Positions 8,343 to 15,926 of a stretch of 64,000 nt of DNA are shown piece by piece. The notes under the pieces were generated by a model. The model made no database searches. It was not told the origin of the DNA and worked only from the letters and a program-made list of their open reading frames with translations. The position numbers and the translations under genes are program-made. Origin of the DNA: Streptomyces uncialis (GTDB lineage: Bacteria > Actinomycetota > Actinomycetes > Streptomycetales > Streptomycetaceae); NCBI RefSeq assembly GCF_036250755.1, contig NZ_CP109583.1:806001-870000 (forward strand), read 5' to 3'. How positions within the stretch are numbered: the first letter of the stretch is position 1; the number at the start of each line of letters is the position of its first letter.

Positions 8343-9773
8343 ATGACCCAGGACAAGGACACGCTCAGCGACGTGCGCGCCGACCGGTCCGCGGCACCGC
8401 CCACCCGTCGAAGGCTCGGGCTGCTGGTGATCTGCGCCGCGCAGTTCCTGGTGGCGCTGGATCTCTCGATCGCCAACATCGCCATGCCGCGTATGACCAC
8501 CGAACTGGGCTTCGCGCCCGCCTCGGCAGGTCTCGTGCTGTCCACCTTCGCGCTGGCCTTCGCCTCGACCCTCCTGCTGGGCGGCCGGGTCGCCGACCTG
8601 TACGGGCGCCGGCGGGTCTTCATCACCGGCCTGCTGGTACTGGGCGCCGCGTCGGTCCTGGCGGGCGCCGCGTGGAGTCCGGCCGCCCTGCTCACCGGGC
8701 GGGTCCTCCAAGGGCTGGCCGCGGGGTTCATCGCGCCCTCCGCCCTGGGTCTGCTGACGGCGACCGTTCCCGAGGGACCGCGGCGGGAGCGGGCGTTGGG
8801 GATCTTCGGCGCGATCATGTCCGCGGGATTCGTCAGCGGCATGATCGGCGGCGGCGTGCTCACCGAGTTCCTGGACTGGCGCTGGACGATGTACATCAAT
8901 GTGCCCGTGGTGATCGCGGCGGTGGCACTGGCGTCGCGTTTCCTGCCCGAGAGCCGTGTCGACGGAGCCGGGCGCCTGGACGTCCTGGGCGGTCTGCTGT
9001 CGGCGGGAGCGATGCTGTGCGTCGTCCACGCGCTCGAAGAACTCGGAGCCGGTACGGCGTGGGCGTCCACGTCGCTGTTCCTCGCCGTCGGCGTCTGCCT
9101 GGCACTGGCGTTCGTCAGGGTCGAGCGCCGGAGCCCCCACCCCCTCCTGCCCCTGTCGCTGTTCCGGACACGGGCCGTGGGCGCGGCGAATCTCATCGGT
9201 CTGGTGATGGTCGCCGCCTACGGCGGAATGCTCGTCATCGTGACCCTGTATGTGCAGGAGGTGCTGGGTTACGGCGCGCTGGCCACCGGAGCGGTGTTCG
9301 CGGTCTCGGGCGTCATCGGCATCGTCAACAGCGTGCTCACCGGCAGGCTCCTCCAGCGCCGACGGCTCGACCGGATGCTGCTGGCCGGCATCGTCATCGC
9401 GACGACCGGGCTGCTGCCTCTCGCCTTCCTGCCCGAGCGGGGCGGGTGGTGGCTGGTCCTCATAGCCACCTCGGTCAACGCCTTCGGCCATATCGTCGTG
9501 CTGGTCGTCTCCAGCGTCGCCGCGAACGACGGTGTGCCCGCCGACCACAAGGCCGTCGCCGGGGCCGTGATGAACACCGGCCAGCAGTTGGGCATCGCCC
9601 TGGGGGTGGCCCTGCTGACCTCACTGGCCGCCACGGTCACCGCCGCCCAGCCACGGCCCGAGACCGCGGCGGCGCTGGTCACCGGCTGGCGGTGGGCCCT
9701 GGCACTGAGCGCGGCCATGGCGTTGTCGACCGTTCCGATCGCCCTGGCCCTGCGCGGGAGGCTGCGGACATGA
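8343..9773 (+). CDS. DHA2-family MFS drug/metabolite exporter
   Basis: 476-residue integral membrane protein of the EmrB/QacA group. It shows the N-terminal FLVALDLSIANIAMPRM motif typical of DHA2 transporters (motif D1), the loop 2-3 signature GGRVADLYGRRRVF and GRVLQGLAAGFIAPSALGLL. Hydrophobic segments through the C-terminus fit 12-14 TM helices. The ATG at 8343 has GGAGGG about 8 nt upstream. It is followed 54 bp later by a GNAT acetyltransferase in the same direction, giving a regulator-pump-modifier layout typical of resistance or detoxification loci. The substrate cannot be told from sequence. Confidence 0.9.
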   Translation: MTQDKDTLSDVRADRSAAPPTRRRLGLLVICAAQFLVALDLSIANIAMPRMTTELGFAPASAGLVLSTFALAFASTLLLGGRVADLYGRRRVFITGLLVLGAASVLAGAAWSPAALLTGRVLQGLAAGFIAPSALGLLTATVPEGPRRERALGIFGAIMSAGFVSGMIGGGVLTEFLDWRWTMYINVPVVIAAVALASRFLPESRVDGAGRLDVLGGLLSAGAMLCVVHALEELGAGTAWASTSLFLAVGVCLALAFVRVERRSPHPLLPLSLFRTRAVGAANLIGLVMVAAYGGMLVIVTLYVQEVLGYGALATGAVFAVSGVIGIVNSVLTGRLLQRRRLDRMLLAGIVIATTGLLPLAFLPERGGWWLVLIATSVNAFGHIVVLVVSSVAANDGVPADHKAVAGAVMNTGQQLGIALGVALLTSLAATVTAAQPRPETAAALVTGWRWALALSAAMALSTVPIALALRGRLRT

Positions 9774-9827
9774 CTCCTGTCCCGGTGCGGTCCCGGAAAT
9801 GACGACTGGCAAAGGAGAGACACCCTC

Positions 9828-10403
9828 ATGACGGATTTCACGACCCGCCCGCTCGCACCCGGGACCTGGAAGGACTTCGAGCGCGTCATGGGCTCGAACG
9901 GAGGCGCGCGCGGATGCTGGTGCATGCACTGGCGGCTCCCGTTCAAGGAATGGCAGGCCGGCGCGGGCGACGGCAACCGGGACGCGCTGCGCACCCGCTC
10001 GGCACAGCGGCCACCACCCGGGCTGGTGTGCTATCTGGACGACGAGCCCGTGGGCTGGGTGGGTATCGGCGCACGCCCGGAGTACCCGCGCCTGCGGCGT
10101 TCACCGGTCACCAAAGCTCTCGATACCACACCGGTCTGGGTGATCAACTGCTTGTTCGTCCGGCGCGACCACCGCCACCGAGGGCTCCAGACGAAGATGA
10201 TCACCGCCGCGTGCGGCTTCGCCGCAGAGCACGGACAGCACACCGTCGAGGGCTTCCCTGTCGACCCCGCGTCAGGCAGGACCGCCGGCGCGGACAACAC
10301 GATGACCGGCATCGCGTCCGCGTTCCGGGAAGCCGGGTTCACCGAGGTGGCCCGCCGCAGGAAGGACCGCCCGGCGATGCGCCGTACGGTCGACGGCACT
10401 TGA
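9828..10403 (+). CDS. GNAT-family N-acetyltransferase
   Basis: 191 residues. The fold is supported by VCYLDDEPVGWVGIGARPEYPRL, WVINCLFVRRDHRHRGLQTKMI (acetyl-CoA binding motif A, with RHRGL in place of RxxGxG/A) and AFREAGFTEVARR near the end. It is Cys/Trp-rich near the N-terminus (GARGCWCMHWR), as in a subgroup of uncharacterised GNATs. The ATG at 9828 follows AAAGGAG. It lies 54 bp after the DHA2 pump and may share its mRNA. It converges on the PHP hydrolase gene 59 bp away. The substrate is unknown. Confidence 0.85.
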   Translation: MTDFTTRPLAPGTWKDFERVMGSNGGARGCWCMHWRLPFKEWQAGAGDGNRDALRTRSAQRPPPGLVCYLDDEPVGWVGIGARPEYPRLRRSPVTKALDTTPVWVINCLFVRRDHRHRGLQTKMITAACGFAAEHGQHTVEGFPVDPASGRTAGADNTMTGIASAFREAGFTEVARRRKDRPAMRRTVDGT

Positions 10404-10462
10404 CGGCCCTGACCGGGCAGCCTTGTGCGCACACCCGGAAGGGCCGCCTGGTCCCATGGGAT

Positions 10463-11470
10463 TCAGGCCAGGACGACGGGGTTGCTGAGCGCGGCCATAT
10501 GTCCTCCGGGGTGGCGTACCTCGACCCGGACGAACGCCGAGTCCGCCGCGCTGACGCGCCACTCCACCACGGCCGCTCCCGAGCCGGTGAGCGGGGCGCG
10601 GTGCGCCGTTCCCTGTTCGGTGTGGAAGCTGACGGTTCCGGACGGCACACCGCGTACGTCGACCCGGGCCACGACCGGCTCGCCGCCGGTTGCCAGCCGT
10701 TCACCGATCCCGGCGCTCCGGTCTCCCGCGGAGGCCGTGAACGACAGCTCGACCGCGGTGGATCCGGCGATCCAGCTCCGGCCCGCGCGGATCGCCGCGA
10801 GGATCTCGTCGGCGCTCAGTTCCTCGGCCAGCACGACGGTGTGCGGCACACCGAGCTGGCCCTTGAGGTGGGTGTCGCTGTTGCCTGTCGCGGGCCGCCA
10901 CCGTCCCTGGTGGAGGTCCGCGGCCAGGCTTCGGCCCCATTCGGCCAGGGCCGCCTCGTTGTCCGCCTGCCATGGCACGTCCGAACTCCAGGGCCCGTTC
11001 CACACCTCGACCGCGTCGAACCCCTGGTACGGGTACATGAAGGTGCCCGAGGGGTAGGGCGCGTGCGGGTGGGCGGCGATACAGAGTCCCCCGGCCCGGT
11101 GGACCTCGGCCAGCTGCCGCTCGATCACGTCGTCCCGCACCCCGTAATGCCAGTCGACCACATGCCCCGGCGGGAGTCCCAGGGCGAGCCAGTGTCCGGT
11201 GCGGGTGACGACCTCCTGGCCCAGGATCACCAGCAGATCGCCGTCCGCCTGACGGCTCCAGGTGTCATGTGTGGCGGCGGTGTTGTGCTCGGTGGCCGCG
11301 AGGAAGTGGAGTCCCGCCGCACGCGCGTCGGCCACGACCTGCTCCGGTGTCAGCTCGCCGCCGCTCGACGCCAGCGAGTGCAGATGGCAGTCACCCCGGT
11401 ACCAGCCACGCCCGGGGCGGACCGGCGCCGGTGCGGTCCCCGCTCCCGCCGCGCTCTTCGGGACGCGCAT
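10463..11470 (-). CDS. PHP-domain metallohydrolase, CehA/McbA type
   Basis: 335-residue predicted metal-dependent phosphoesterase or hydrolase. Metal ligands are visible in order: GDCHLHS (His29, His31), ATEHN (Glu61, His62), GQEV (Glu86), AAHPHA (His134, His136) and GNSDTH (Asp199, His201). The C-terminal 100 residues look like a beta-sandwich appendage. No signal peptide is evident. The ATG at 11470 lies 3 bp after the stop of the XRE regulator gene, so the pair is one operon with probable translational coupling. CehA/McbA enzymes hydrolyse carbaryl, but most family members have no known substrate, so none is assigned. Confidence 0.87.
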   Translation of the reverse strand: MRVPKSAAGAGTAPAPVRPGRGWYRGDCHLHSLASSGGELTPEQVVADARAAGLHFLAATEHNTAATHDTWSRQADGDLLVILGQEVVTRTGHWLALGLPPGHVVDWHYGVRDDVIERQLAEVHRAGGLCIAAHPHAPYPSGTFMYPYQGFDAVEVWNGPWSSDVPWQADNEAALAEWGRSLAADLHQGRWRPATGNSDTHLKGQLGVPHTVVLAEELSADEILAAIRAGRSWIAGSTAVELSFTASAGDRSAGIGERLATGGEPVVARVDVRGVPSGTVSFHTEQGTAHRAPLTGSGAAVVEWRVSAADSAFVRVEVRHPGGHMAALSNPVVLA

Positions 11471-11473
11471 CGG

Positions 11474-12316
11474 TCACACCTCCCGGTCCGGCGACACGGA
11501 GCCCCGGGGCTCCCCCGCCGCGCTCAGCTCGCGCAGCGTCCGCGCGGTGAAGTCGTCGAGCGGGTAGAACAGCTCGATCGCCAGTTCTGACAGGGTGACG
11601 TCGGCCGGGGCACCGAATGTCGCCAGGGTGCCGAACATGGAGAGTTCACCGAGCGGGCTCCGTATCCGCAGCGGCACCTGGATGGGCCCCGGCACGGCGG
11701 CCGGGGGCGCGTCCGTGTCCTGGCCGGTGGGGTGCGGATAGCCCAGCACCTCCTCATGGAGGGCGCGCAGCTCACCGTCCCCGGTGGCGACGGCCTGACG
11801 GCGCAGCCGTTCGAGGAAGAGTTCCCGGACCTCGGTGCGGTTGGCGAGCCGGGGTGCCAGTCCGTCGGGGTGCAGGGTCAGCCGGAACACGTTCGGCCGG
11901 GGCTCCAGCACATGGGACGGGATGCCGTCCATGAGCACGCCCGTCGCGCGGTTGGCGTCGACCACGTTCCACCAGCGGTCGACCACCACGGCGGGAAAGG
12001 GCTCATGGGCCCTGAGCATGGTGTCGATCGCGGACCGCACCGACGCCATGTACGTGTCGTCCAACCCGCTCTCCCGGTACGCGGGGGCGTGACCGGCGGC
12101 CAGCAGCAGGGTGTTGCGTTCCCGCAGCGGGATGTCCAGTGCGGTGGACAGCCTCAGCAGCATCGTGCGGCTCGGGCGGGCCCGGCCGGTCTCCAGACAG
12201 GACAGATGCCGGGCGGAGATGTCCGCGAGCAGGGCGAGGTCGAGCTGGCTGTACCGGCGCCGGGTGCGCCATTCACGCAGCAGGACACCCGACGGGGAGG
12301 ACTGGTGCTGTTCCAT
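11474..12316 (-). CDS. XRE-family regulator with MmyB-like ligand-binding domain
   Basis: 280 residues. N-terminal helix-turn-helix LLREWRTRRRYSQLDLALLADISARHLSCLE, with SARHLSCLETGRARPSR as the recognition part. The C-terminal two thirds matches the MmyB-like region (HAPAYRESGLDDTYMASVR and VVVDRWWNVVDANRA). The ATG at 12316 gives the canonical MEQHQ start; the open frame extends far upstream, but that part is the antisense of the divergent gene. First gene of an operon with the PHP hydrolase. A 17-bp palindrome lies 37 bp upstream, suggesting autoregulation and control of the divergent membrane protein. Confidence 0.88.
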   Translation of the reverse strand: MEQHQSSPSGVLLREWRTRRRYSQLDLALLADISARHLSCLETGRARPSRTMLLRLSTALDIPLRERNTLLLAAGHAPAYRESGLDDTYMASVRSAIDTMLRAHEPFPAVVVDRWWNVVDANRATGVLMDGIPSHVLEPRPNVFRLTLHPDGLAPRLANRTEVRELFLERLRRQAVATGDGELRALHEEVLGYPHPTGQDTDAPPAAVPGPIQVPLRIRSPLGELSMFGTLATFGAPADVTLSELAIELFYPLDDFTARTLRELSAAGEPRGSVSPDREV

Positions 12317-12352
12317 GGCCGCGAGCGTAGTCACGGGGGACGGTCGGGGCCC

Positions 12353-12369
12353 ATGACCTGTGAGGTCAT
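12353..12369. promoter_or_regulatory. 17-bp palindromic operator candidate for the XRE regulator
   Basis: ATGACCTGTGAGGTCAT: perfect 7-bp arms around a GTG centre, in the divergent region between the XRE gene and the small membrane protein gene. Size and position suit a dimeric HTH_3 repressor or activator site. Confidence 0.7.
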
Positions 12370-12391
12370 TGAGCTGATGAGGTGCGCGGTG

Positions 12392-12441
12392 CGATGGTCG
12401 GGGCCGGACCGGGCGGTGTCCCGTCCCGGCCCCGACCATCG
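12392..12441 (+). promoter_or_regulatory. 16-bp-stem hairpin in the leader of the small membrane protein gene
   Basis: CGATGGTCGGGGCCGG (12392-12407) and its exact complement (12426-12441) flank an 18-nt loop. The stem ends 4 nt before the GGAGGAG ribosome site, so it could either block or insulate translation. Without a T-run it could also be a DNA-level operator. Confidence 0.65.
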
Positions 12442-12458
12442 ACCCGGAGGAGTACCCC

Positions 12459-12893
12459 ATGACCGTCCCGGCCACGACCGGCGCGCGACCGGTGCGCCCC
12501 GTCTCCGCCCCGGATCTGCTCCGTACCGGTCTGCGGGCCGACGCCTGGAGCACCGCCGTCCTCGGCGCGGTCCTGCTCTTCGGTGGCGAGCGGATCGGTG
12601 ACCCGCTCGGCCTTCCGCTGCCGTGGTCGGTGGCGTTCGGGATCGGCATGCTGGCCGGGGCCGTCGTGCTCGCGCTGATCGCGCGGCGTCGGCCGATTCC
12701 GGCGGGGCTCGGCTGGACGGCCGTCACGGTCAACACGGTGTGCGCCGCGGCGATGCTCGTCCTCGCCTTCGTGGACGTCCTGCCGCTCACGGTCGCGGGG
12801 AAGGTGTTCATGGTCGTGGGAGCGCTGGTGGTGGGCGGCTTCGCTGGCGTCTACGTCGTCGCGCTACGGCGGTCGGCCCGCTCCGGCGGATAG
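12459..12893 (+). CDS. Small four-helix membrane protein, unknown function
   Basis: 144 residues with four hydrophobic segments at about 32-50, 60-82, 88-112 and 116-138, short Arg-rich loops and a basic C-terminal end (ALRRSARSGG). No catalytic motif was recognised. The ATG at 12459 has GGAGGAG 7 nt upstream. It is divergent from the XRE/PHP operon and preceded by both the palindrome and the long hairpin, so it is probably under the XRE regulator. Confidence 0.8.
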   Translation: MTVPATTGARPVRPVSAPDLLRTGLRADAWSTAVLGAVLLFGGERIGDPLGLPLPWSVAFGIGMLAGAVVLALIARRRPIPAGLGWTAVTVNTVCAAAMLVLAFVDVLPLTVAGKVFMVVGALVVGGFAGVYVVALRRSARSGG

Positions 12894-12990
12894 GCCGGGC
12901 GGCCGTCCTACCCGACGGGCCGCCGCTTGCCCGGCACGGGCGGGAGGGGGATCAGGCGACCACCGGGGCGAACCTCGCGGATGCCGTGGT

Positions 12991-13137
12991 GCGCTCGGCG
13001 CGGGCGGGGCTCAGGCCGACCACGTCGGTGGTGTCGCTCTCGGCGTCCGACGCTCGGCGCGGGCGGGGCGTCAGGGAGAGCGCGGACGCGGACGACACGC
13101 TCGCCGAGTGCGCTCCGGGCGGGGGCGGGGCTCAGGC
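12991..13137. repeat. Three direct repeats with 60-bp period
   Basis: A 25-bp G/C-rich element, GCGCTCGGCGCGGGCGGGGC followed by TCAGG, recurs with small changes at 12991, about 13051 and about 13110. The third copy includes the stop codon of the small gene at 13132, so the array looks like duplicated 3'-end sequence of that gene. Confidence 0.65.
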
Positions 13138-13401
13138 GGCGTGCGGCTCGGAGCCGGTCGGGGCGGCGGTGGCGGCGGGGGCCGCCCGGGTGGGGCGCGG
13201 CAGGGTGGCGGGGCGCGGACCCCGCGCGGGCGGACGCTGACGGGCCTCGGACCACTCCATGACCAGCCGCTGGTACTCGCGCCGCTGTTCGGTGCTCAGT
13301 CTGCCGCCCGCGCGTGTCCACAGCGCGCGGATGTCCTCGTTGACCTCGGCGGCCGTGCGTGGCGCCTCGGTCCGGTGGGCCGGGTCGGAAGTCGTGGACA
13401 T
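13132..13401 (-). CDS. Small conserved-looking hypothetical protein
   Basis: 89 residues starting MSTTSDPAHRTEAPRTAAEV. A soluble helical core (VNEDIRALWTRAGGRLSTE, then QRREYQRLVMEWSEA) is followed by a disordered Pro/Ala/Arg tail. The core looks like a real protein, but no family was recognised. The start is uncertain: neither ATG 13401 nor ATG 13413 has a clear ribosome site. AT-richer DNA just upstream (13400-13470) is a likely promoter. Confidence 0.6.
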   Translation of the reverse strand: MSTTSDPAHRTEAPRTAAEVNEDIRALWTRAGGRLSTEQRREYQRLVMEWSEARQRPPARGPRPATLPRPTRAAPAATAAPTGSEPHAA

Positions 13402-13671
13402 ACGGCGAATCATACGGTTTTGGTTGTGAGGATCTCGTCAGATTTACGCGGGTTCTTGATCTTGACGTACCGTCGGCCCGGCGTGAGCCCGGGCACCCGG
13501 CACGGTCACCCGCCCGGCCGGTTGCCTCCCGGCACGATGTGACCGTACGAGCCGGGGCCCGGGTCGGTCGCGTCCGGTGGTCCCTTCCGGAGAGGGCGGC
13601 CGGTGTCGTCGCGGACGCGCTACGGGAGCGGCCGACCGGGAGCCGCACCGGGGAGTGCGTCCCGGTACGGG

Positions 13672-14526
13672 TCAGGAGGCCGCTATACGGCGCAGCCGTT
13701 CCTCGTCGCTCGTGCGCGGACAGGTGGCACAGGCCTCCGCCGGGCGGATCGTGTAGTAGAGGCAGCAGCCGAGCCGGGTTCGGGTGGGATGGGTCCGGCC
13801 GTCGGCCGAGGTGAGATTGCGGAACGCGGCGCCCCCGGGGTAGGGGGAAACGGCGCCGGGAAGCACCGCGTCCGCCTCGCGGACCCCGCGGTCCTCCTCG
13901 TCGAGCATCCGGCCGAGGTACCAGATGGCGGAGACCAGGTCGTCGCTCACCATGCCCCACAGCGCGCGGGGACCGCGGCGTACCCGGGGACCGGTCGCCG
14001 CGAGCAGCGGTCGGACGTGGTCGGCGAGGGCGGCGCGCAGTTCGGCGCGCAGCGACTCCTCGTCGGGCAGCACCCGGACGCCGGGCAGTCCGGCGGCGGG
14101 GTCGCCGGGCAGGCAGGAGAAGCCGCCGGGGACGATCTCGTAGCGGTCGCTCGTCCGGCTGATCCGCAGATCGGCGGGGCGGACGCGGGGCACCCGCCGT
14201 TCGAGGTACCAGGGGCCGCTGATGAGCAGCGCCGCGGTCCACAGATAGCCGTGCAGCGCGCGGGAGGCGACGACATCGGGCCGGGCCTCGTGGTCGTAGC
14301 GCAGGCGGACACCCGCCGCGTGGTTGTCCAGCCAGGCGTGGAGGAAGTCCTCACGGCACGCCAGTTCCGCGCCGTCGAACCATCCCTGACGGACCGTCGC
14401 CGAGGGTTCGGCGGTGTGGACGTCGAGGGCGGGACAGTAGGCGATGAGGCGCTGGTAGGTCGCGGTCAGCAGGGCGGAACAGCTCACGGCAGGGGCGGGC
14501 GGGGCCGACGCCGGGGCCAGGAACAC
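13672..14526 (-). CDS. FhuF-like [2Fe-2S] siderophore-iron reductase
   Basis: 284 residues. The C-terminus has the FhuF iron-sulfur signature GCCLYYTIRPAEACATCPR (Cys-Cys-x10-Cys-x2-Cys). Related proteins reduce ferric siderophores in the cytosol to release iron. The upstream region (RLIAYCPALDVHTAEPSATV, GPWYLERRVPRVRPADLRI) fits the family. A GTG at 14526 is preceded by AGGAG at 5 nt; the longer frame to 14598 has no such signal. It is divergent from the NIS siderophore operon with iron boxes between them, so it probably serves the siderophore made next door. Confidence 0.88.
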   Translation of the reverse strand: MFLAPASAPPAPAVSCSALLTATYQRLIAYCPALDVHTAEPSATVRQGWFDGAELACREDFLHAWLDNHAAGVRLRYDHEARPDVVASRALHGYLWTAALLISGPWYLERRVPRVRPADLRISRTSDRYEIVPGGFSCLPGDPAAGLPGVRVLPDEESLRAELRAALADHVRPLLAATGPRVRRGPRALWGMVSDDLVSAIWYLGRMLDEEDRGVREADAVLPGAVSPYPGGAAFRNLTSADGRTHPTRTRLGCCLYYTIRPAEACATCPRTSDEERLRRIAAS

Positions 14527-14609
14527 GGACACTCCTAGAACACCGTCAGGGAACGGGGGTGGGGGGCATGAGAAAATCGGGGTGACGGACGGCGGCAAAT
14601 CCGTCGGGC

Positions 14610-14628
14610 TAAGGAAAGGCTCACCTTA
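14610..14628. promoter_or_regulatory. Iron box 1 (DmdR/IdeR-type)
   Basis: TAAGGAAAGGCTCACCTTA, a near-palindromic 19-mer matching the actinobacterial TWAGGTWAGSCTWACCTWA iron box. It lies about 84 bp upstream of the fhuF-like start and probably gives iron repression of that gene. Confidence 0.85.
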
Positions 14629-14675
14629 CTAGCACCGGTGGGGTGACACGCCAATCAACATGACGCCAGGACGAA

Positions 14676-14706
14676 TTGACATTCTTAGGCATGCCTAACC
14701 TAAGCT
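14676..14706 (+). promoter_or_regulatory. Siderophore-operon promoter with iron box 2
   Basis: TTGACA (14676-14681) and a possible -10 TAAGCT (14701-14706) enclose TTAGGCATGCCTAACCTAA at 14685-14703, an almost ideal iron box. Repressor binding would cover the promoter. The implied start point is only about 10-15 nt before the ATP-grasp gene. Confidence 0.85.
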
Positions 14707-14726
14707 CTCGGCTCGTGTTCCCGATC

Positions 14727-15926
14727 ATGAGGATGTACCTGCTCGCGCTGAACCCCACCGACTCCGTCACCGAGGGGTTCCTCCCGGCCGCGCGGACCCT
14801 GGGTCTGGGGGTCACCGTGCTCACGGACCAGCCCGCCGCGCACCGCGCGCGGTACCCGGACACCGAGGTCCTGGAATGCGATGTACGGGACTTCCGGGCG
14901 GTGATCGCCCTGATCTCGGCCCGGCGTCCCCCGGACGCGGTGTTCACCAACAGCGACCATCTCCAGACCCAGGCCGCGCTCGCCGCCGAGTACTTCGCAC
15001 TGCCCGCGAAGGACTGGCGGGCGGCCCTGCGCACCAAGGACAAGGCCCTGCTCAGACGGCATCTCGCGGCGGCCGGGGCGGACCGGGTGTTCTCCCTGGA
15101 GATCCCCGGCCGCACCCCGCCCGCCGAGGTCCTGGCCACCACCGGCGAGCCGCCGTTCCCCTGTGTGGTGAAACCGCGCGAGGGGGTCGCCAGCGAGGAC
15201 GTCGTCATGGCCGGTACGGCCGGGGAGCTGCTCGCGCGCTGCGAGGAGATCCGGGCCCGCCGCCCCGGGGCCGCGCTGGTGGTGGAGGAGTTCCTGGAAG
15301 GCGAGCTGTACACCCTGGAGACCCTCGGTGACGGGCGGACCAGGCATGTGCTCGGCGGATTCCGCACGGAGCTCTCCCCCGCCCCGTACTTCATCGAGGA
15401 ACGTCTGAGATTCGTCCCCGCCCATCCCCCGGACGTGGTGTCCCGGATAGTCTCCCAACTCGACGCCCTGGGTGTGGGCTTCGGTTCCTGCCACACCGAA
15501 TTCGTGGTGGGTCCGGACGGCCGCGCCCGGATCATCGAGGTGAATTACCGGGCCATCGGGGACCAGTGCGACCTGCTGCTCGCCGAACTGCTCGGCATTC
15601 CGCTCTTCGAGCATGTCCTGCGCACCCATCTGGGTGAACCACTGCCCGCCGACCTCGGCGCCCGCACGGACGGCGCCGCGCTCCTCGACTATCCGTACGC
15701 GCGCCACCCCGGCACCCTCACCGCGGCCCCCGGCCCCGCCGATCTGACCTTCGGTGACGTCCGGCTGACGTACCGTCCGCTGCGGGAGACCGGTGAACGG
15801 CACGACCTGTACCACACCAACCGCGACATCCTCGGTGTCGTCCGGGCGACCGGCCGGGACCAGGGCTCCGTGGACACCGCCGTACGGGACTTCCTGGCCG
15901 CCCAGCAGTGGGAGATCACACCGTGA
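14727..15926 (+). CDS. ATP-grasp ligase of the NIS siderophore cluster (PvsA-like)
   Basis: 399 residues. ATP-grasp features are PCVVKPREGVASEDVV (nucleotide-binding Lys and Gly loop), ALVVEEFLEGELYTLETLGDG and ARIIEVNYRAIGDQCDLLL (metal-binding Glu/Asn). Such enzymes join a carboxylate to an amine via an acyl phosphate; in vibrioferrin assembly PvsA uses alanine and 2-oxoglutarate, but the substrates here are inferred only. ATG 14727 is chosen because it follows the iron-box promoter closely; no ribosome site is visible, so a short or absent leader is likely, and ATG 14733 and GTG 14715 are alternatives. Its stop overlaps the next start (GTGA). Confidence 0.88.
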   Translation: MRMYLLALNPTDSVTEGFLPAARTLGLGVTVLTDQPAAHRARYPDTEVLECDVRDFRAVIALISARRPPDAVFTNSDHLQTQAALAAEYFALPAKDWRAALRTKDKALLRRHLAAAGADRVFSLEIPGRTPPAEVLATTGEPPFPCVVKPREGVASEDVVMAGTAGELLARCEEIRARRPGAALVVEEFLEGELYTLETLGDGRTRHVLGGFRTELSPAPYFIEERLRFVPAHPPDVVSRIVSQLDALGVGFGSCHTEFVVGPDGRARIIEVNYRAIGDQCDLLLAELLGIPLFEHVLRTHLGEPLPADLGARTDGAALLDYPYARHPGTLTAAPGPADLTFGDVRLTYRPLRETGERHDLYHTNRDILGVVRATGRDQGSVDTAVRDFLAAQQWEITP

